The translations under genes and the position numbers were made by a program. A stretch of DNA of 64,000 nt, taken from positions 210,305-274,304 of the forward strand of contig CAZOGK010000002.1 in assembly GCA_964579295.1 (NCBI GenBank), written 5' to 3'. The notes below the pieces were generated by a model that saw only the letters and a program-made list of their open reading frames with translations, searched no databases and was not told the origin of the DNA. Shown here in pieces: positions 40,266-49,367 of the stretch; position 1 is the stretch's first letter, and the number at the start of each line of letters is the position of its first letter. The stretch comes from JAAYYY01 sp964579295 (GTDB taxonomy: Bacteria > Chloroflexota > Anaerolineae > Promineifilales > Promineifilaceae).

Positions 40266-42872
40266 ATGAGCGATCTCGTTACCCTGACCATCGACGGCGT
40301 CGAAGTCACCGTTCCCAAGGGCACGCTGGTCGTCGACGCCGCCAAGCACGTCGATATCGATATTCCCGTCTTCTGCTACCATCCGAAGATGGAGCCGGTC
40401 GGCATGTGCCGCATGTGCTTGGTGGAGATCGGCACGCCCATGCGCGACCGGGAAACGGGCGAGCCGGTTCTGGACGAAGAAGGCAACCCCAAGATCAACT
40501 TCGGCCGCACGCTGCAGACAGGCTGCACCGTGCCGGTGAGTGACGGCATGGTGGTACGCACTACCACTGAGGTTGTGGAGGATGCCCGTGACGACATCCT
40601 CGAGTTCCTGCTCACCAGCCATCCGCTGGATTGTCCCATCTGCGATAAGGGCGGCGAGTGCCCGCTGCAGAACCTGACCATGCGCCACGGCCCCGGCGTG
40701 AGCCGCATGGCCTTTGAGAACAAGATGAAGCTGCCCAAGCACGTGCCCCTGGGCGAGCTGATCTTCCTCGACCGCGAGCGCTGCATCCAGTGCGCGCGCT
40801 GCACCCGCTTCCAGGCAGAGATCGTGGACGACCCGGTGATCGCCTTCCACAATCGCGGGCGGCGCCTGGAGATTGTCACCAACAGCGAGCCCGGCTTCGA
40901 CAGCATCTGGAGCGGCAACACGACCGACGTCTGTCCGGTAGGGGCCCTGACCACGGCTGACTTCCGTTTCGAGGCCCGCCCCTGGGAGCTGACGCCGGTA
41001 GCCAGCATCTGCCCGCACTGCCCTGTCGGCTGCAACACGACGATGGAGACGCGCATGGAGGCGCGCTCTGGCGGGCGCACGGTCATCAAGCGCATCATGC
41101 CGCGCCAGAATGAGATGGTCAACGAGATCTGGATCTGCGACAAGGGGCGCTTCGTGCACCATTTCGCCGATGCGCCCGACCGGCTGCAGCAGCCGCTGGT
41201 GCGCCGCAATGGCGAGCTGGTCGAGACTAGCTGGCCTGAGGCGCTTGACCTTGTGGCCGGCCGCCTGCAGCAGAGCAAGGGCGCCGTCGCCGGCCTGGCC
41301 GGCGACCGTCTCAGCAATGAAGATCTCTTCCTCTTCCAGCGCCTGCTGCGGCAGGGGTTGCAGAGCAATGACATCGACGTCGCCAACCCGCGCATTGCCG
41401 GCGCCGAGATTGTCGCCCGTGCCGGCCTGGCGAAGGGTAGCAACCTGCAGGGGCTGGGGCGGGGCGACGCCGTCCTGGTCGTCGCCAGCGATTTGCATCA
41501 GGAGGCGCCGGTCTGGTGGCTGCGGGTGAAGCAGGCAGCCGACCGTGGCGCCACGCTGGTTGTGCTCAATGCCCGCCCAACCCGGCTGGACGACTACGCG
41601 GCGCACGTGCTGCACTATGCGCCGCGCACGGCACTCGATCTGGTGCGCCGGCTGCTGAATGCCGCCAAGATAGCGCTCAACGGCGACGAGCAGGACGCCG
41701 TCCAGGCAGCCGCCTCGACCCTGATCAAGGCCAACAACCTGGTCGTCTTCTATGGCGGCGAAGGGCTGACCTATGACGAAACAGAGGAGCTGGCGAAAGC
41801 GCTGGCGAACCTGCTGCTCGTCAAGAACGAGGATGGCGCCAAACATGCCGGCCGCATTAACAATGGCCTCGTCGCCGTCTGGCCGCATGGCAATGGGCAG
41901 GGCGCGCGCGATATGGGCGTCAGCCCCCACTATGGGCCCGGCTACCAGCCGCTTGACGCCGCCGGGCGCGACCGGGTTGGCATCGCCGCCGGCGCCGCCA
42001 GCGGCGAGCTAAAAGCCCTTTACGTCGCCGGCGCCGACCCCATTGGCGATGGCCTGCTGGCCGGCCGCGGGCAGCTTGATTTTCTCGTCGTCCAGGAGCT
42101 GTTCCTCACCGAGACGGCTGCCCAGGCCGACGTCGTGCTGCCCGCACAGAGCTGGGCCGAGCGCGAAGGCACCTTTACCAATGGCGAGCGGCGCGTCCAG
42201 CGCTTCTACCCGGCTATCCCGGTCATGGGCGAGAGCCGGGCCGATTGGCAAATCCTGGCGGAAGTGGGCGAGCGCGTTGGCCTGGGCAAAGCGCCTTTCG
42301 CCGCCGGCCTCGTCTTCCGCGAAATTGCCGCGACCGTGCCACAGTATGGGGCTATGGACTACCGCTCGCTGGCGCAGCCGGTGGCGCAGTGGCCGCCAGT
42401 CGGCGACAACGACCTCTACTTCGCCGGAACCGCCTACGACAGCGGTTCTGGAGTGGGCGAGCAGTGGTCCGTCGTCGCCGAGACCGAGGAAGCGCTGGAG
42501 CAGTATCCGCTGGCCCCGGCGCCAGCCGCCGCCGCTGCTGACGGGCTGCCGCTAGTCGAGGCGCGCGCCCTCTACCGGCCGGGTATCCTCATCAACCATA
42601 CGCATCTGTTAGAACAGCGCATGGATCGGCCTTCGCTGTTGCTCCATCCCGACGACGCCGGCTCGCTCGGTATCGCCGATGGCGACCTGGTAACGGCCCG
42701 CATAGGCGAGCAGCAGGCCCAGCTCCACGCCGAAGTCAATGACGAGTGGAGCATGCCGGGCCTGGCTGTGGTGCGCGCCGTGGAGCTGCCGCCTGGAACG
42801 GCTACTCTTGAAGTTATCGACGTAAGCCATCGTGAGGGCGATGCGGCCCGGCGCGAGCTGCCTGTAAACTGA
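40266..42872 (+). CDS. nuoG: NADH-quinone oxidoreductase subunit G
   Basis: 868 residues. The N-terminal ferredoxin-like part holds [2Fe-2S] N1b (VFCYHPKMEPVGMCRMCLVE ... TGCTVPV), then CPICDKGGECPLQNL and RCIQCARCTRFQ for [4Fe-4S] clusters N4 and N5. The motif CPHCPVGC with a later WICDKG gives the extra off-path cluster N7, found only in some bacteria. The rest is the molybdopterin-oxidoreductase-like fold without a metal cofactor, and a C-terminal aspartate-decarboxylase-like barrel. Length is within the family range. Confidence 0.96.
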   Translation: MSDLVTLTIDGVEVTVPKGTLVVDAAKHVDIDIPVFCYHPKMEPVGMCRMCLVEIGTPMRDRETGEPVLDEEGNPKINFGRTLQTGCTVPVSDGMVVRTTTEVVEDARDDILEFLLTSHPLDCPICDKGGECPLQNLTMRHGPGVSRMAFENKMKLPKHVPLGELIFLDRERCIQCARCTRFQAEIVDDPVIAFHNRGRRLEIVTNSEPGFDSIWSGNTTDVCPVGALTTADFRFEARPWELTPVASICPHCPVGCNTTMETRMEARSGGRTVIKRIMPRQNEMVNEIWICDKGRFVHHFADAPDRLQQPLVRRNGELVETSWPEALDLVAGRLQQSKGAVAGLAGDRLSNEDLFLFQRLLRQGLQSNDIDVANPRIAGAEIVARAGLAKGSNLQGLGRGDAVLVVASDLHQEAPVWWLRVKQAADRGATLVVLNARPTRLDDYAAHVLHYAPRTALDLVRRLLNAAKIALNGDEQDAVQAAASTLIKANNLVVFYGGEGLTYDETEELAKALANLLLVKNEDGAKHAGRINNGLVAVWPHGNGQGARDMGVSPHYGPGYQPLDAAGRDRVGIAAGAASGELKALYVAGADPIGDGLLAGRGQLDFLVVQELFLTETAAQADVVLPAQSWAEREGTFTNGERRVQRFYPAIPVMGESRADWQILAEVGERVGLGKAPFAAGLVFREIAATVPQYGAMDYRSLAQPVAQWPPVGDNDLYFAGTAYDSGSGVGEQWSVVAETEEALEQYPLAPAPAAAAADGLPLVEARALYRPGILINHTHLLEQRMDRPSLLLHPDDAGSLGIADGDLVTARIGEQQAQLHAEVNDEWSMPGLAVVRAVELPPGTATLEVIDVSHREGDAARRELPVN

Positions 42873-42891
42873 GACAACGTTAGGATTGCCC

Positions 42892-43983
42892 ATGACACCA
42901 GGACAAATCGCCATTCGCGCGCTCATCGTTGGCTTCATCGTCAGCTTCGCCGTCATCACCGGCTTTGCCTATACCACCCTGATGGAGCGCAAGGTTCTGG
43001 CGCGCCTGCAACACCGTGTCGGGCCGAACAGGGCCGGCTATATCCCGCTTCCCGGCCGTGGTGGCGGCGAGCGCCGCTTCCTGGGAGGCGTGCTGCAGCC
43101 GGCGGCCGATGCGGTGAAGCTCTTCTTTAAGGAAGATTTCCGCCCGGCGCAGGCCGACCGCTGGATTTACACGCTGGCGCCGATGCTGGCTGTCATCCCG
43201 GCGATCCTTATTCTGGCAGTCATTCCCTGGATGCCCGCCTTCCGCCTCGGCCCGTGGGATTTCCGCCCCTACTTCGCCATCGCGCCCGGCGTTAATGTCG
43301 GCGTCCTCTTTGTCCTGGCGATCACCAGTATCGGAGTCTATGGCATCATCCTGGGCGGCTGGGCCTCCAACAGCAAGTATTCCGTCATGGGCGGCATCCG
43401 CGCCTCGGCCCAGATGATTAGCTATGAGCTGGCATTAGGGCTGTCGCTGCTGCCCCCGATTATGCTGGCCGGCTCGATGGACCTTGGCGAAATTGTGGCC
43501 GTGCAGGGCGCCTGGCGCGTTCCTTTCGCCCTGCTGCAGCCAATCGGGGCGGTTATCTTTTACATCGGCATCCTGGCCGAGCTGCAGCGCCATCCGTTCG
43601 ACCTGCTGGAGGCGGAGCAGGAGCTCTCTTCCGGCTACAACGTCGAGTACGGCAGCATGCGCTTTGGCATGTTCTTCATGGCCGAGTACATGAAGATGAT
43701 CAGCCTGAGCGCCATCTTTGCGACGCTTTATCTGGGCGGCTACTATGGCCCTATTCCCTTTGCCGACCAGGTACCCATCATTGGCCTCATTAACATCACG
43801 CTGAAAGTAATCGGCAGCCTGTTCCTGATGATCTGGATCAGAGCCTCCTGGCCGCGCTTCCGCTACGATCAGCTCATGGCCCTGGGGTGGAAACGGCTGC
43901 TTCCCCTCGCCCTGGCTAACGTCATCCTTACGGGCGTCGCCATCGTCTTATTTGAGGAAGGTCTGCTGGCAGGGCTCTTTTAG
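42892..43983 (+). CDS. nuoH: NADH-quinone oxidoreductase subunit H
   Basis: 363 residues from ATG 42892 with TAGGA six bases upstream; a TTG at 42886 is also in frame. Eight membrane helices. It forms the quinone channel entry: ERKVLARLQHRVGPNRAGYI, GWASNSKYSVMGGIRASAQM, FDLLEAEQELSSGYNVEYG and RASWPRFRYDQLMALGWKRL are the conserved cytoplasmic loops. A short insertion (GRGGGERRFLGG) lies in the first loop. Confidence 0.96.
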   Translation: MTPGQIAIRALIVGFIVSFAVITGFAYTTLMERKVLARLQHRVGPNRAGYIPLPGRGGGERRFLGGVLQPAADAVKLFFKEDFRPAQADRWIYTLAPMLAVIPAILILAVIPWMPAFRLGPWDFRPYFAIAPGVNVGVLFVLAITSIGVYGIILGGWASNSKYSVMGGIRASAQMISYELALGLSLLPPIMLAGSMDLGEIVAVQGAWRVPFALLQPIGAVIFYIGILAELQRHPFDLLEAEQELSSGYNVEYGSMRFGMFFMAEYMKMISLSAIFATLYLGGYYGPIPFADQVPIIGLINITLKVIGSLFLMIWIRASWPRFRYDQLMALGWKRLLPLALANVILTGVAIVLFEEGLLAGLF

Positions 43984-44010
43984 CGCCCCCAGTCTGACGG
44001 GAGATTATCT

Positions 44011-44511
44011 ATGATTGGTGAATTGCTGAAAGGCATGGCAACCACTTTCAGGCATTTCTTGAAGCCGCCGGTGACGATCCAGTATCCGGAGGTGCGGCGG
44101 CCTGTTCGCTATCGCTTTAAGGGTCGCCACGAGCTGAAGCGCTATGACAATGGGCTGGAAAAGTGTATCGGCTGCTCTCTCTGTGCCGCGGCCTGCCCGG
44201 CCGACGCTATCTTCGTCGAAGCGGCAGAGAACACCGACGAGCGTCGCTTCTCGCCGGGCGAGCGCTACGCCAGCACCTACGAGATCAACATGATCCGCTG
44301 CATCTTCTGCGGCTACTGCGAAGATGCCTGCCCTACCGAAGCTATTGTGCTGGAAGACAACTACGAGCTGAGCTACTACGACCGCGCCAGCACCATCTAT
44401 ACCAAGGATATGCTCATCGTCCCCGTACCGGAAGGGGGCGAGCCGACGCCGCAAGAGACGCCGCCGGGATTGTACACCCGCTCCATTCCGGATATGGAAG
44501 ATCCCCGCTAA
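44011..44511 (+). CDS. nuoI: NADH-quinone oxidoreductase subunit I
   Basis: 166 residues. Two ferredoxin-type [4Fe-4S] motifs carry clusters N6a and N6b: CIGCSLCAAACP and CIFCGYCEDACP. The segment RPVRYRFKGRHELKRYDNGL before them is typical. The last ~35 residues are a proline-rich tail not needed for cluster binding. It links the NADH module to NuoB. Confidence 0.97.
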   Translation: MIGELLKGMATTFRHFLKPPVTIQYPEVRRPVRYRFKGRHELKRYDNGLEKCIGCSLCAAACPADAIFVEAAENTDERRFSPGERYASTYEINMIRCIFCGYCEDACPTEAIVLEDNYELSYYDRASTIYTKDMLIVPVPEGGEPTPQETPPGLYTRSIPDMEDPR

Positions 44512-44553
44512 GCGAGCGCGCGCAGGACGAGCCAGCGTCTGCGGAGGAGGGAA

Positions 44554-45069
44554 ATGGGAAGTCTAATTGTCTTTATCATCGTCGCCGCCGTCGCGTTGCT
44601 GGGGGCCATTGGCACGGTGACGAGCCGCAACGCCATCTACAGCGCCCTCTTTCTGGTGCTGAACATGGCGACGCTCGCCACCTTCTATCTGCTGCTCAAT
44701 GCCCCGTTCATCGCCATGGTGCAGCTGGCCGTCTACGCCGGCGCCATCATGGTGCTCTTCCTGTTTGTCATCATGCTTCTTGGCGCCGAGCGGCTGACCG
44801 GTATAACAGGCGTCACCAGCCGCTGGCAGGTCTACATTGCGCTGGCGCTTGGCCTGATCGCCCTCGCCATCTTTGGTGTGGCCGTGATCGCGCGGCCGGC
44901 CCCGACGGGCAGCGCCGCCGCCATTGACGCCGGCCCGGTTGCCATTGGCCTTACCCTCTTCGAGCAGTACGTCTTTCCCTTTGAAGTGACGTCGGTAGTC
45001 CTGCTCGTGGCTATCATTGGCGCTATCGTTTTCCGCCAACGCACCCTCAAGGAGCGCGACGATGCCTGA
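44554..45069 (+). CDS. nuoJ: NADH-quinone oxidoreductase subunit J
   Basis: 171 residues, five membrane helices, SD GGAGGAGGG before the ATG. The conserved helix-3 region reads NAPFIAMVQLAVYAGAIMVL, which holds the pi-bulge site that rotates during turnover. It overlaps nuoK by 8 nt. Confidence 0.95.
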   Translation: MGSLIVFIIVAAVALLGAIGTVTSRNAIYSALFLVLNMATLATFYLLLNAPFIAMVQLAVYAGAIMVLFLFVIMLLGAERLTGITGVTSRWQVYIALALGLIALAIFGVAVIARPAPTGSAAAIDAGPVAIGLTLFEQYVFPFEVTSVVLLVAIIGAIVFRQRTLKERDDA

Positions 45070-45370
45070 AGTCACCATCAACTGGTATATTGCCCTTAGC
45101 GCGCTGCTGTTTACGATTGGCGCGTTGGGCGTGCTCGTCCGCCGCAACGCTCTGATCATCTTTATGTCTATCGAGTTGATGCTCAACGCCGCCAATCTGG
45201 CTTTTGTGTCGCTGGCGCACCATCTGGGTGACCTGGGCGGCCAGATCTTCGTCTTCTTTGTGATGACGGTCGCCGCTGCCGAGGTTGCCGTCGGCCTCGC
45301 GCTGATCGTGGCGATTTTCCGCAACAAGGCGACGATTAACATTGACAACATCAACGCGATGCGTGGATAG
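45062..45370 (+). CDS. nuoK: NADH-quinone oxidoreductase subunit K
   Basis: 102 residues from ATG 45062. Three membrane helices with the proton-path glutamates in IIFMSIELMLNAANLAFVS and the second in TVAAAEVAVGLALIVAIFRN. The C-terminus (INIDNINAMRG) is the usual one. Confidence 0.96.
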   Translation: MPEVTINWYIALSALLFTIGALGVLVRRNALIIFMSIELMLNAANLAFVSLAHHLGDLGGQIFVFFVMTVAAAEVAVGLALIVAIFRNKATINIDNINAMRG

Positions 45371-45382
45371 GAGCGGCAGATT

Positions 45383-47689
45383 ATGAATGCATTTGGCCTG
45401 GCTCCCCTCCTCCTGGTATTTCCGGTAATAGGTCTGCTCTTCAACGCGCTTGTCGGCCGCCGTTTTGTGCAGCCTGACTATTACCGGCTGCGGGGCCAGC
45501 TGGCCCCGGGCGAGCCGATCCGCGTCAGCAACGACCCGACCGGAGAGAAATGGTCGGGCTGGGTTGCCAGCCTGATGGCCCTCGGCAGCTTCGCCGTGGC
45601 GCTGCTGCTCCTGCTCAGCCTGGCCGGCAATGGCTTCCATGCCGAGCGTGTCCTTCTCTTTGACTGGATTCGCGTCCCGGCGGCAAACTTTCACGTGCCG
45701 TGGGCCATGCAGATTGATACGCTTTCGGTGACGATGATGCTGGTCGTCTCCGGCGTCGGCGCGCTCATCCACATCTACGCCATCGGTTACATGCACGGCG
45801 ACCCCGACTTCTCCCGCTTCTTCGTCTACATGAATCTCTTCCTCTTCTTCATGCTGATTCTCGTCTCGGCGGATAACTACCTGATGTTATTTGTCGGCTG
45901 GGAAGGGGTTGGCCTGTGCAGCTTCCTGCTCATCGGCTTCTGGTTTGACCAGGTCGCCAACTCCAATGCGGCGCGCAAGGCCTTTGTCGCCAATCGGGTC
46001 GGCGACTTTGCGATGATCCTGGCGCTCATCTTGCTCTTCATCGTCTTTGGCTCGCTCGGCTTTGACACCATCTTCGACTCTTCGGCCGAAATGTTCGCCG
46101 CCGGGCACACCATCCCCATCTTCGGGCAGGAATATTCGATAGGCGCCCTGCTGTCGGCAGTGACCATTCTCTTCCTCATCGGCGCGACCGGTAAGAGCGC
46201 GCAGATCCCGCTCTACGTCTGGCTGCCCGACGCGATGGCCGGCCCGACGCCGGTCAGCGCCCTTATCCACGCGGCGACGATGGTCACCTCCGGCATCTAC
46301 CTCATCGTCCGCAGCAACGTGCTCTTCGAGATTGTGCGCGAGGCCGCGAGCCAGGGTACGGCCTGGCTGAACACCCCGGACGTCGTGGCCTATATTGGCG
46401 CGGCGACGGCGCTGCTGGCCGGCCTGATTGCCTTTACCCAGTTTGACATTAAGAAGGTGCTGGCTTACTCGACCATTAGCCAGCTCGGATTCATGGTCGC
46501 GGCTGTGGGCATGGGCGCCTACGTGGCCGGGATGTTCCATCTGATTACACACGCCTTCTTCAAGGCGCTGCTCTTCCTCGGCTCTGGCTCGGTCATTCAC
46601 GGCATGGAGCACGGGCATCACCATCTGCTGGGGGGCGACCACGGCCACCCCGACGAGGCGCATGACGCCGCAGACGAACATGCGCTGATGGACCACCACG
46701 AGGACCAGCGCGGCTTTGACCCGCAGGACATGCGCTTTATGGGCAACCTGCGCGAGCGCATGCCAACCACCTTCTGGGTCTTTCTCATCGGCGCGCTGGC
46801 GCTGGCCGGCATCCCGCCGCTGGCGGGCTTCTGGTCTAAAGACGAGATCCTGGGTCACGGGCAAGCGCATAACCTGGGCGTCTACATCATCCTTACGCTG
46901 GCGGCGGTTGCCACGGCTTTCTACATGGGCCGGCAGATCAAGATGGTCTTCTTTGGCGAGCCGCGCCATGAAGCCGCCGCCCACGCGCAGGAAAGCCCGC
47001 CGCTAATGACGCGGCCGCTCATTATCCTGGCGGCGCTGGCGGCGTTTGGTGGGGCGCTAAACATCCCCTTCCTGAGCGAGGGGCTGGCGGCGCGCTATGG
47101 CAACCACCCGGGCGGCATCTTCCTGGCGCTGGAAGGCTGGCTTGAGCATAGCCTGGCCGCCTTTGCGCTCAGCGAGGAAGGGCTGTTCCATCTGCCGCAC
47201 ACGCCGCTCGTTCTCAGCCCATCCGTGGCCCTGATTTCCACCGGCCTGGCCGTCGCCGCCTTTGCGCTGGCCTTCTGGGTTGTTTACGCACGCCGGCCGC
47301 AGACAGCGTCTGACCCCGACCCGATGCAGCGCACGCCCATCTGGTGGTTCGGCATCCTGCCGCTCAATACCCTCTACATGCGGTTGCTCGTTCCGCTCTT
47401 CAACCGCTTTGCCGGCTGGTTGGCCTACCGGGTTGACTGGGCCTTCTGGCACGACTTCGTCCATAACAACATCATCCGTGATATGTTCGTCGGCTTTGCC
47501 GGCTTTGCCAGCAGCGTGTTCGACCGGCGCGGTATCGACCGCGGTCTGGTGCATGGGGCCGCGCGGGCCGCGCGCGGGCTGGCCGACGTCATTCGCGTCA
47601 CACAGACTGGCTACGTGCGCAACTATGCCCTGGGGCTCTTTGTGGGCGTGGTTGCTCTTCTGGCTTATTTCCTGCTGTACGCAGGGTAG
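45383..47689 (+). CDS. nuoL: NADH-quinone oxidoreductase subunit L with a His-rich insert
   Basis: 768 residues, longer than the ~620 common in the family. Antiporter-like proton pump core: GWEGVGLCSFLLIGFW, FLIGATGKSAQIPLYVWLPD, AMAGPTPVSALIHAATMV and DIKKVLAYSTISQLGFMVAA, with the key Glu and Lys residues. Between SVIHGMEHG and FDPQDMRFMGNLR lies a ~35-residue insert with 11 histidines and many acidic residues (bases ~46601-46712). The C-terminal part (~560-768) includes the helix that runs along the membrane arm, plus a further ~100 residues. Function of the insert is unknown. Confidence 0.95.
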   Translation: MNAFGLAPLLLVFPVIGLLFNALVGRRFVQPDYYRLRGQLAPGEPIRVSNDPTGEKWSGWVASLMALGSFAVALLLLLSLAGNGFHAERVLLFDWIRVPAANFHVPWAMQIDTLSVTMMLVVSGVGALIHIYAIGYMHGDPDFSRFFVYMNLFLFFMLILVSADNYLMLFVGWEGVGLCSFLLIGFWFDQVANSNAARKAFVANRVGDFAMILALILLFIVFGSLGFDTIFDSSAEMFAAGHTIPIFGQEYSIGALLSAVTILFLIGATGKSAQIPLYVWLPDAMAGPTPVSALIHAATMVTSGIYLIVRSNVLFEIVREAASQGTAWLNTPDVVAYIGAATALLAGLIAFTQFDIKKVLAYSTISQLGFMVAAVGMGAYVAGMFHLITHAFFKALLFLGSGSVIHGMEHGHHHLLGGDHGHPDEAHDAADEHALMDHHEDQRGFDPQDMRFMGNLRERMPTTFWVFLIGALALAGIPPLAGFWSKDEILGHGQAHNLGVYIILTLAAVATAFYMGRQIKMVFFGEPRHEAAAHAQESPPLMTRPLIILAALAAFGGALNIPFLSEGLAARYGNHPGGIFLALEGWLEHSLAAFALSEEGLFHLPHTPLVLSPSVALISTGLAVAAFALAFWVVYARRPQTASDPDPMQRTPIWWFGILPLNTLYMRLLVPLFNRFAGWLAYRVDWAFWHDFVHNNIIRDMFVGFAGFASSVFDRRGIDRGLVHGAARAARGLADVIRVTQTGYVRNYALGLFVGVVALLAYFLLYAG

Positions 47690-47769
47690 AGCGTTACTGG
47701 TCAGGCGGCGCCTGCGAGAGCGCAGAGGCCGCCGGCTGCTGACGACTGGTTTCTGATACTGGAGAAACG

Positions 47770-49296
47770 ATGGCAGAGTTTAACGGCATCCTGACTCTTC
47801 TCACCTTCTTCCCGCTGGCCGGCGTGCTGCTGTTGCTGGTCCTGGGCTGGCTCGGCCGCAGCGATGACGAGCTTGTCAAGCGCGTCGCCGTCGTCACGTC
47901 GGTGATCACCTTCTTGATCTCGCTGTGGCTGCTGGCGCTCTATGACCGCAACGTAGCCGGCCTGCAGCTGCGCGATCAGGTCGTCTGGATTGAGACGCTG
48001 AATATCAGCTATTTTCTGGCCGTCGATGGTCTCAGTATCCTCATGGTGATGCTGACGACCTTCGTCAGCATGCTGGCGATCAGCGGCTCCTGGACGCAGA
48101 TCGAGAACCAGGTGCGCCCCTACTACATTTTCATGCTGCTGCTGGAAGCGGGGATGCTCGGCGTCTTTCTGGCTCAGGACCTGTTCCTCTTCTACATCTT
48201 CTGGGAGTTCACCCTGGTGCCGATGTACTTCCTCATTGGCATCTGGGGCGGCGCCAGCCGAGTCTATGCCAGCATCAAGTTCTTCCTCTACACGATGGCC
48301 GCCTCGCTGCTCATGCTGCTGGCAATCCTCTACCTGGGCATCGCCTACGATACCTTCTCGCTGCCGGCGCTGATCGAGAGCGCCGACTTCCCGGTGTCGG
48401 TCGGCCGCTGGCTCTTCCTGGGCTTTGCCATTGCCTTCGCCGTCAAGGTGCCGCTTTTCCCCTTCCACTCCTGGTTGCCCGATGCCCATACAGAGGCGCC
48501 GACGGCCGGCTCGATCATCCTGGCCGGCATCCTGCTGAAGATGGGCACCTACGGCTTCATGCGCTTTAACCTGCCGCTCTTCCCCGAAGCCTCCGCCTAC
48601 TTTGCGCCGACCATCGCCGTGCTGGCGATTATCGGCATCATCTATGGCGCTATCGTCAGCTTTGCCCAGACCGACGTGAAGCGGCTGGTTGCCTATTCCA
48701 GTGTCAGCCACCTGGGTTTCGTCATGCTGGGCATCTTTTCCCTGAATAATGCCGGCCTGCAGGGCGCCATCCTGCAGGGGGTCAACCACGGCCTGAGCAC
48801 GGGAGCCCTCTTTTATCTCGTCGGCGTCCTCTACGAAAAACGCCACACGCGGGAGATGAGCGACTTTGGCGGTATCTGGCGCGCCATGCCCGTGTTTAGC
48901 GCCCTCAGCCTGATCATTACCCTGTCCAGTATGGGTCTGCCCGGCCTCAATGGCTTCGTGGGCGAGTTTACCATCCTGCTCGGCTCGATGAACGCCTCGC
49001 CGGACGTGCTCTCGCCGCAGCCCTGGATCTACACTGCCTTCGCGACCACGGGCGTAATCCTTGCCGCCGTCTATCTGCTCTGGATGTACCAGCGCGTTTT
49101 CATGGGGCCGCTCGATAACCCGGAGAATATGACACTGCAGGACGTGAACACCGGACAGCTGGTCATCATGCTCAGCTTCCTGCTCTTCATTGTCTGGATT
49201 GGCGTCTACCCAACGCCCTACTTCGATCTGATGAATAGCTCGGTGGCTGCGTTGGTGGACCACGTCGGCGGCGTCGTTACGGCGTTGGCCCCATAG
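47770..49296 (+). CDS. nuoM: NADH-quinone oxidoreductase subunit M
   Basis: 508 residues, about 14 membrane helices. Antiporter-like pump with the helix-5 glutamate in IFWEFTLVPMYFLIGIWGG, FAVKVPLFPFHSWLPDAHTE with its Lys, and TDVKRLVAYSSVSHLGFVML. SD GGAGAAACG lies before the ATG. Unlike the other nuo genes, 80 bp separate it from nuoL; that gap holds nothing I recognise. Confidence 0.96.
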   Translation: MAEFNGILTLLTFFPLAGVLLLLVLGWLGRSDDELVKRVAVVTSVITFLISLWLLALYDRNVAGLQLRDQVVWIETLNISYFLAVDGLSILMVMLTTFVSMLAISGSWTQIENQVRPYYIFMLLLEAGMLGVFLAQDLFLFYIFWEFTLVPMYFLIGIWGGASRVYASIKFFLYTMAASLLMLLAILYLGIAYDTFSLPALIESADFPVSVGRWLFLGFAIAFAVKVPLFPFHSWLPDAHTEAPTAGSIILAGILLKMGTYGFMRFNLPLFPEASAYFAPTIAVLAIIGIIYGAIVSFAQTDVKRLVAYSSVSHLGFVMLGIFSLNNAGLQGAILQGVNHGLSTGALFYLVGVLYEKRHTREMSDFGGIWRAMPVFSALSLIITLSSMGLPGLNGFVGEFTILLGSMNASPDVLSPQPWIYTAFATTGVILAAVYLLWMYQRVFMGPLDNPENMTLQDVNTGQLVIMLSFLLFIVWIGVYPTPYFDLMNSSVAALVDHVGGVVTALAP

Positions 49297-49325
49297 GCCT
49301 TATCAGATTTTGCCCATCAGCCCGC

Positions 49326-49353
49326 CCCCAGCCTCGCCTGGTGCAGGCTGGGG
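49326..49353 (+). repeat. GC-rich hairpin between nuoM and the phosphoesterase gene
   Basis: CCCCAGCC (49326-49333) pairs with GGCTGGGG (49346-49353) around a 12-nt loop. It has no T-run, so it may slow or partly end transcription, or protect the nuoM mRNA end. Confidence 0.5.
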
Positions 49354-49367
49354 CGGCTGCTGCCATT

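Noticed and set aside
40158..41930. 590-codon open frame on the minus strand inside nuoG
   Set aside because: It is the antisense shadow of an unmistakable nuoG; its translation is rich in Arg/Ala/Gln/His with no family pattern. The same holds for 2782-4137, 8262-9299, 33877-35241, 36981-38246, 23126-24100 and 47701-49263.
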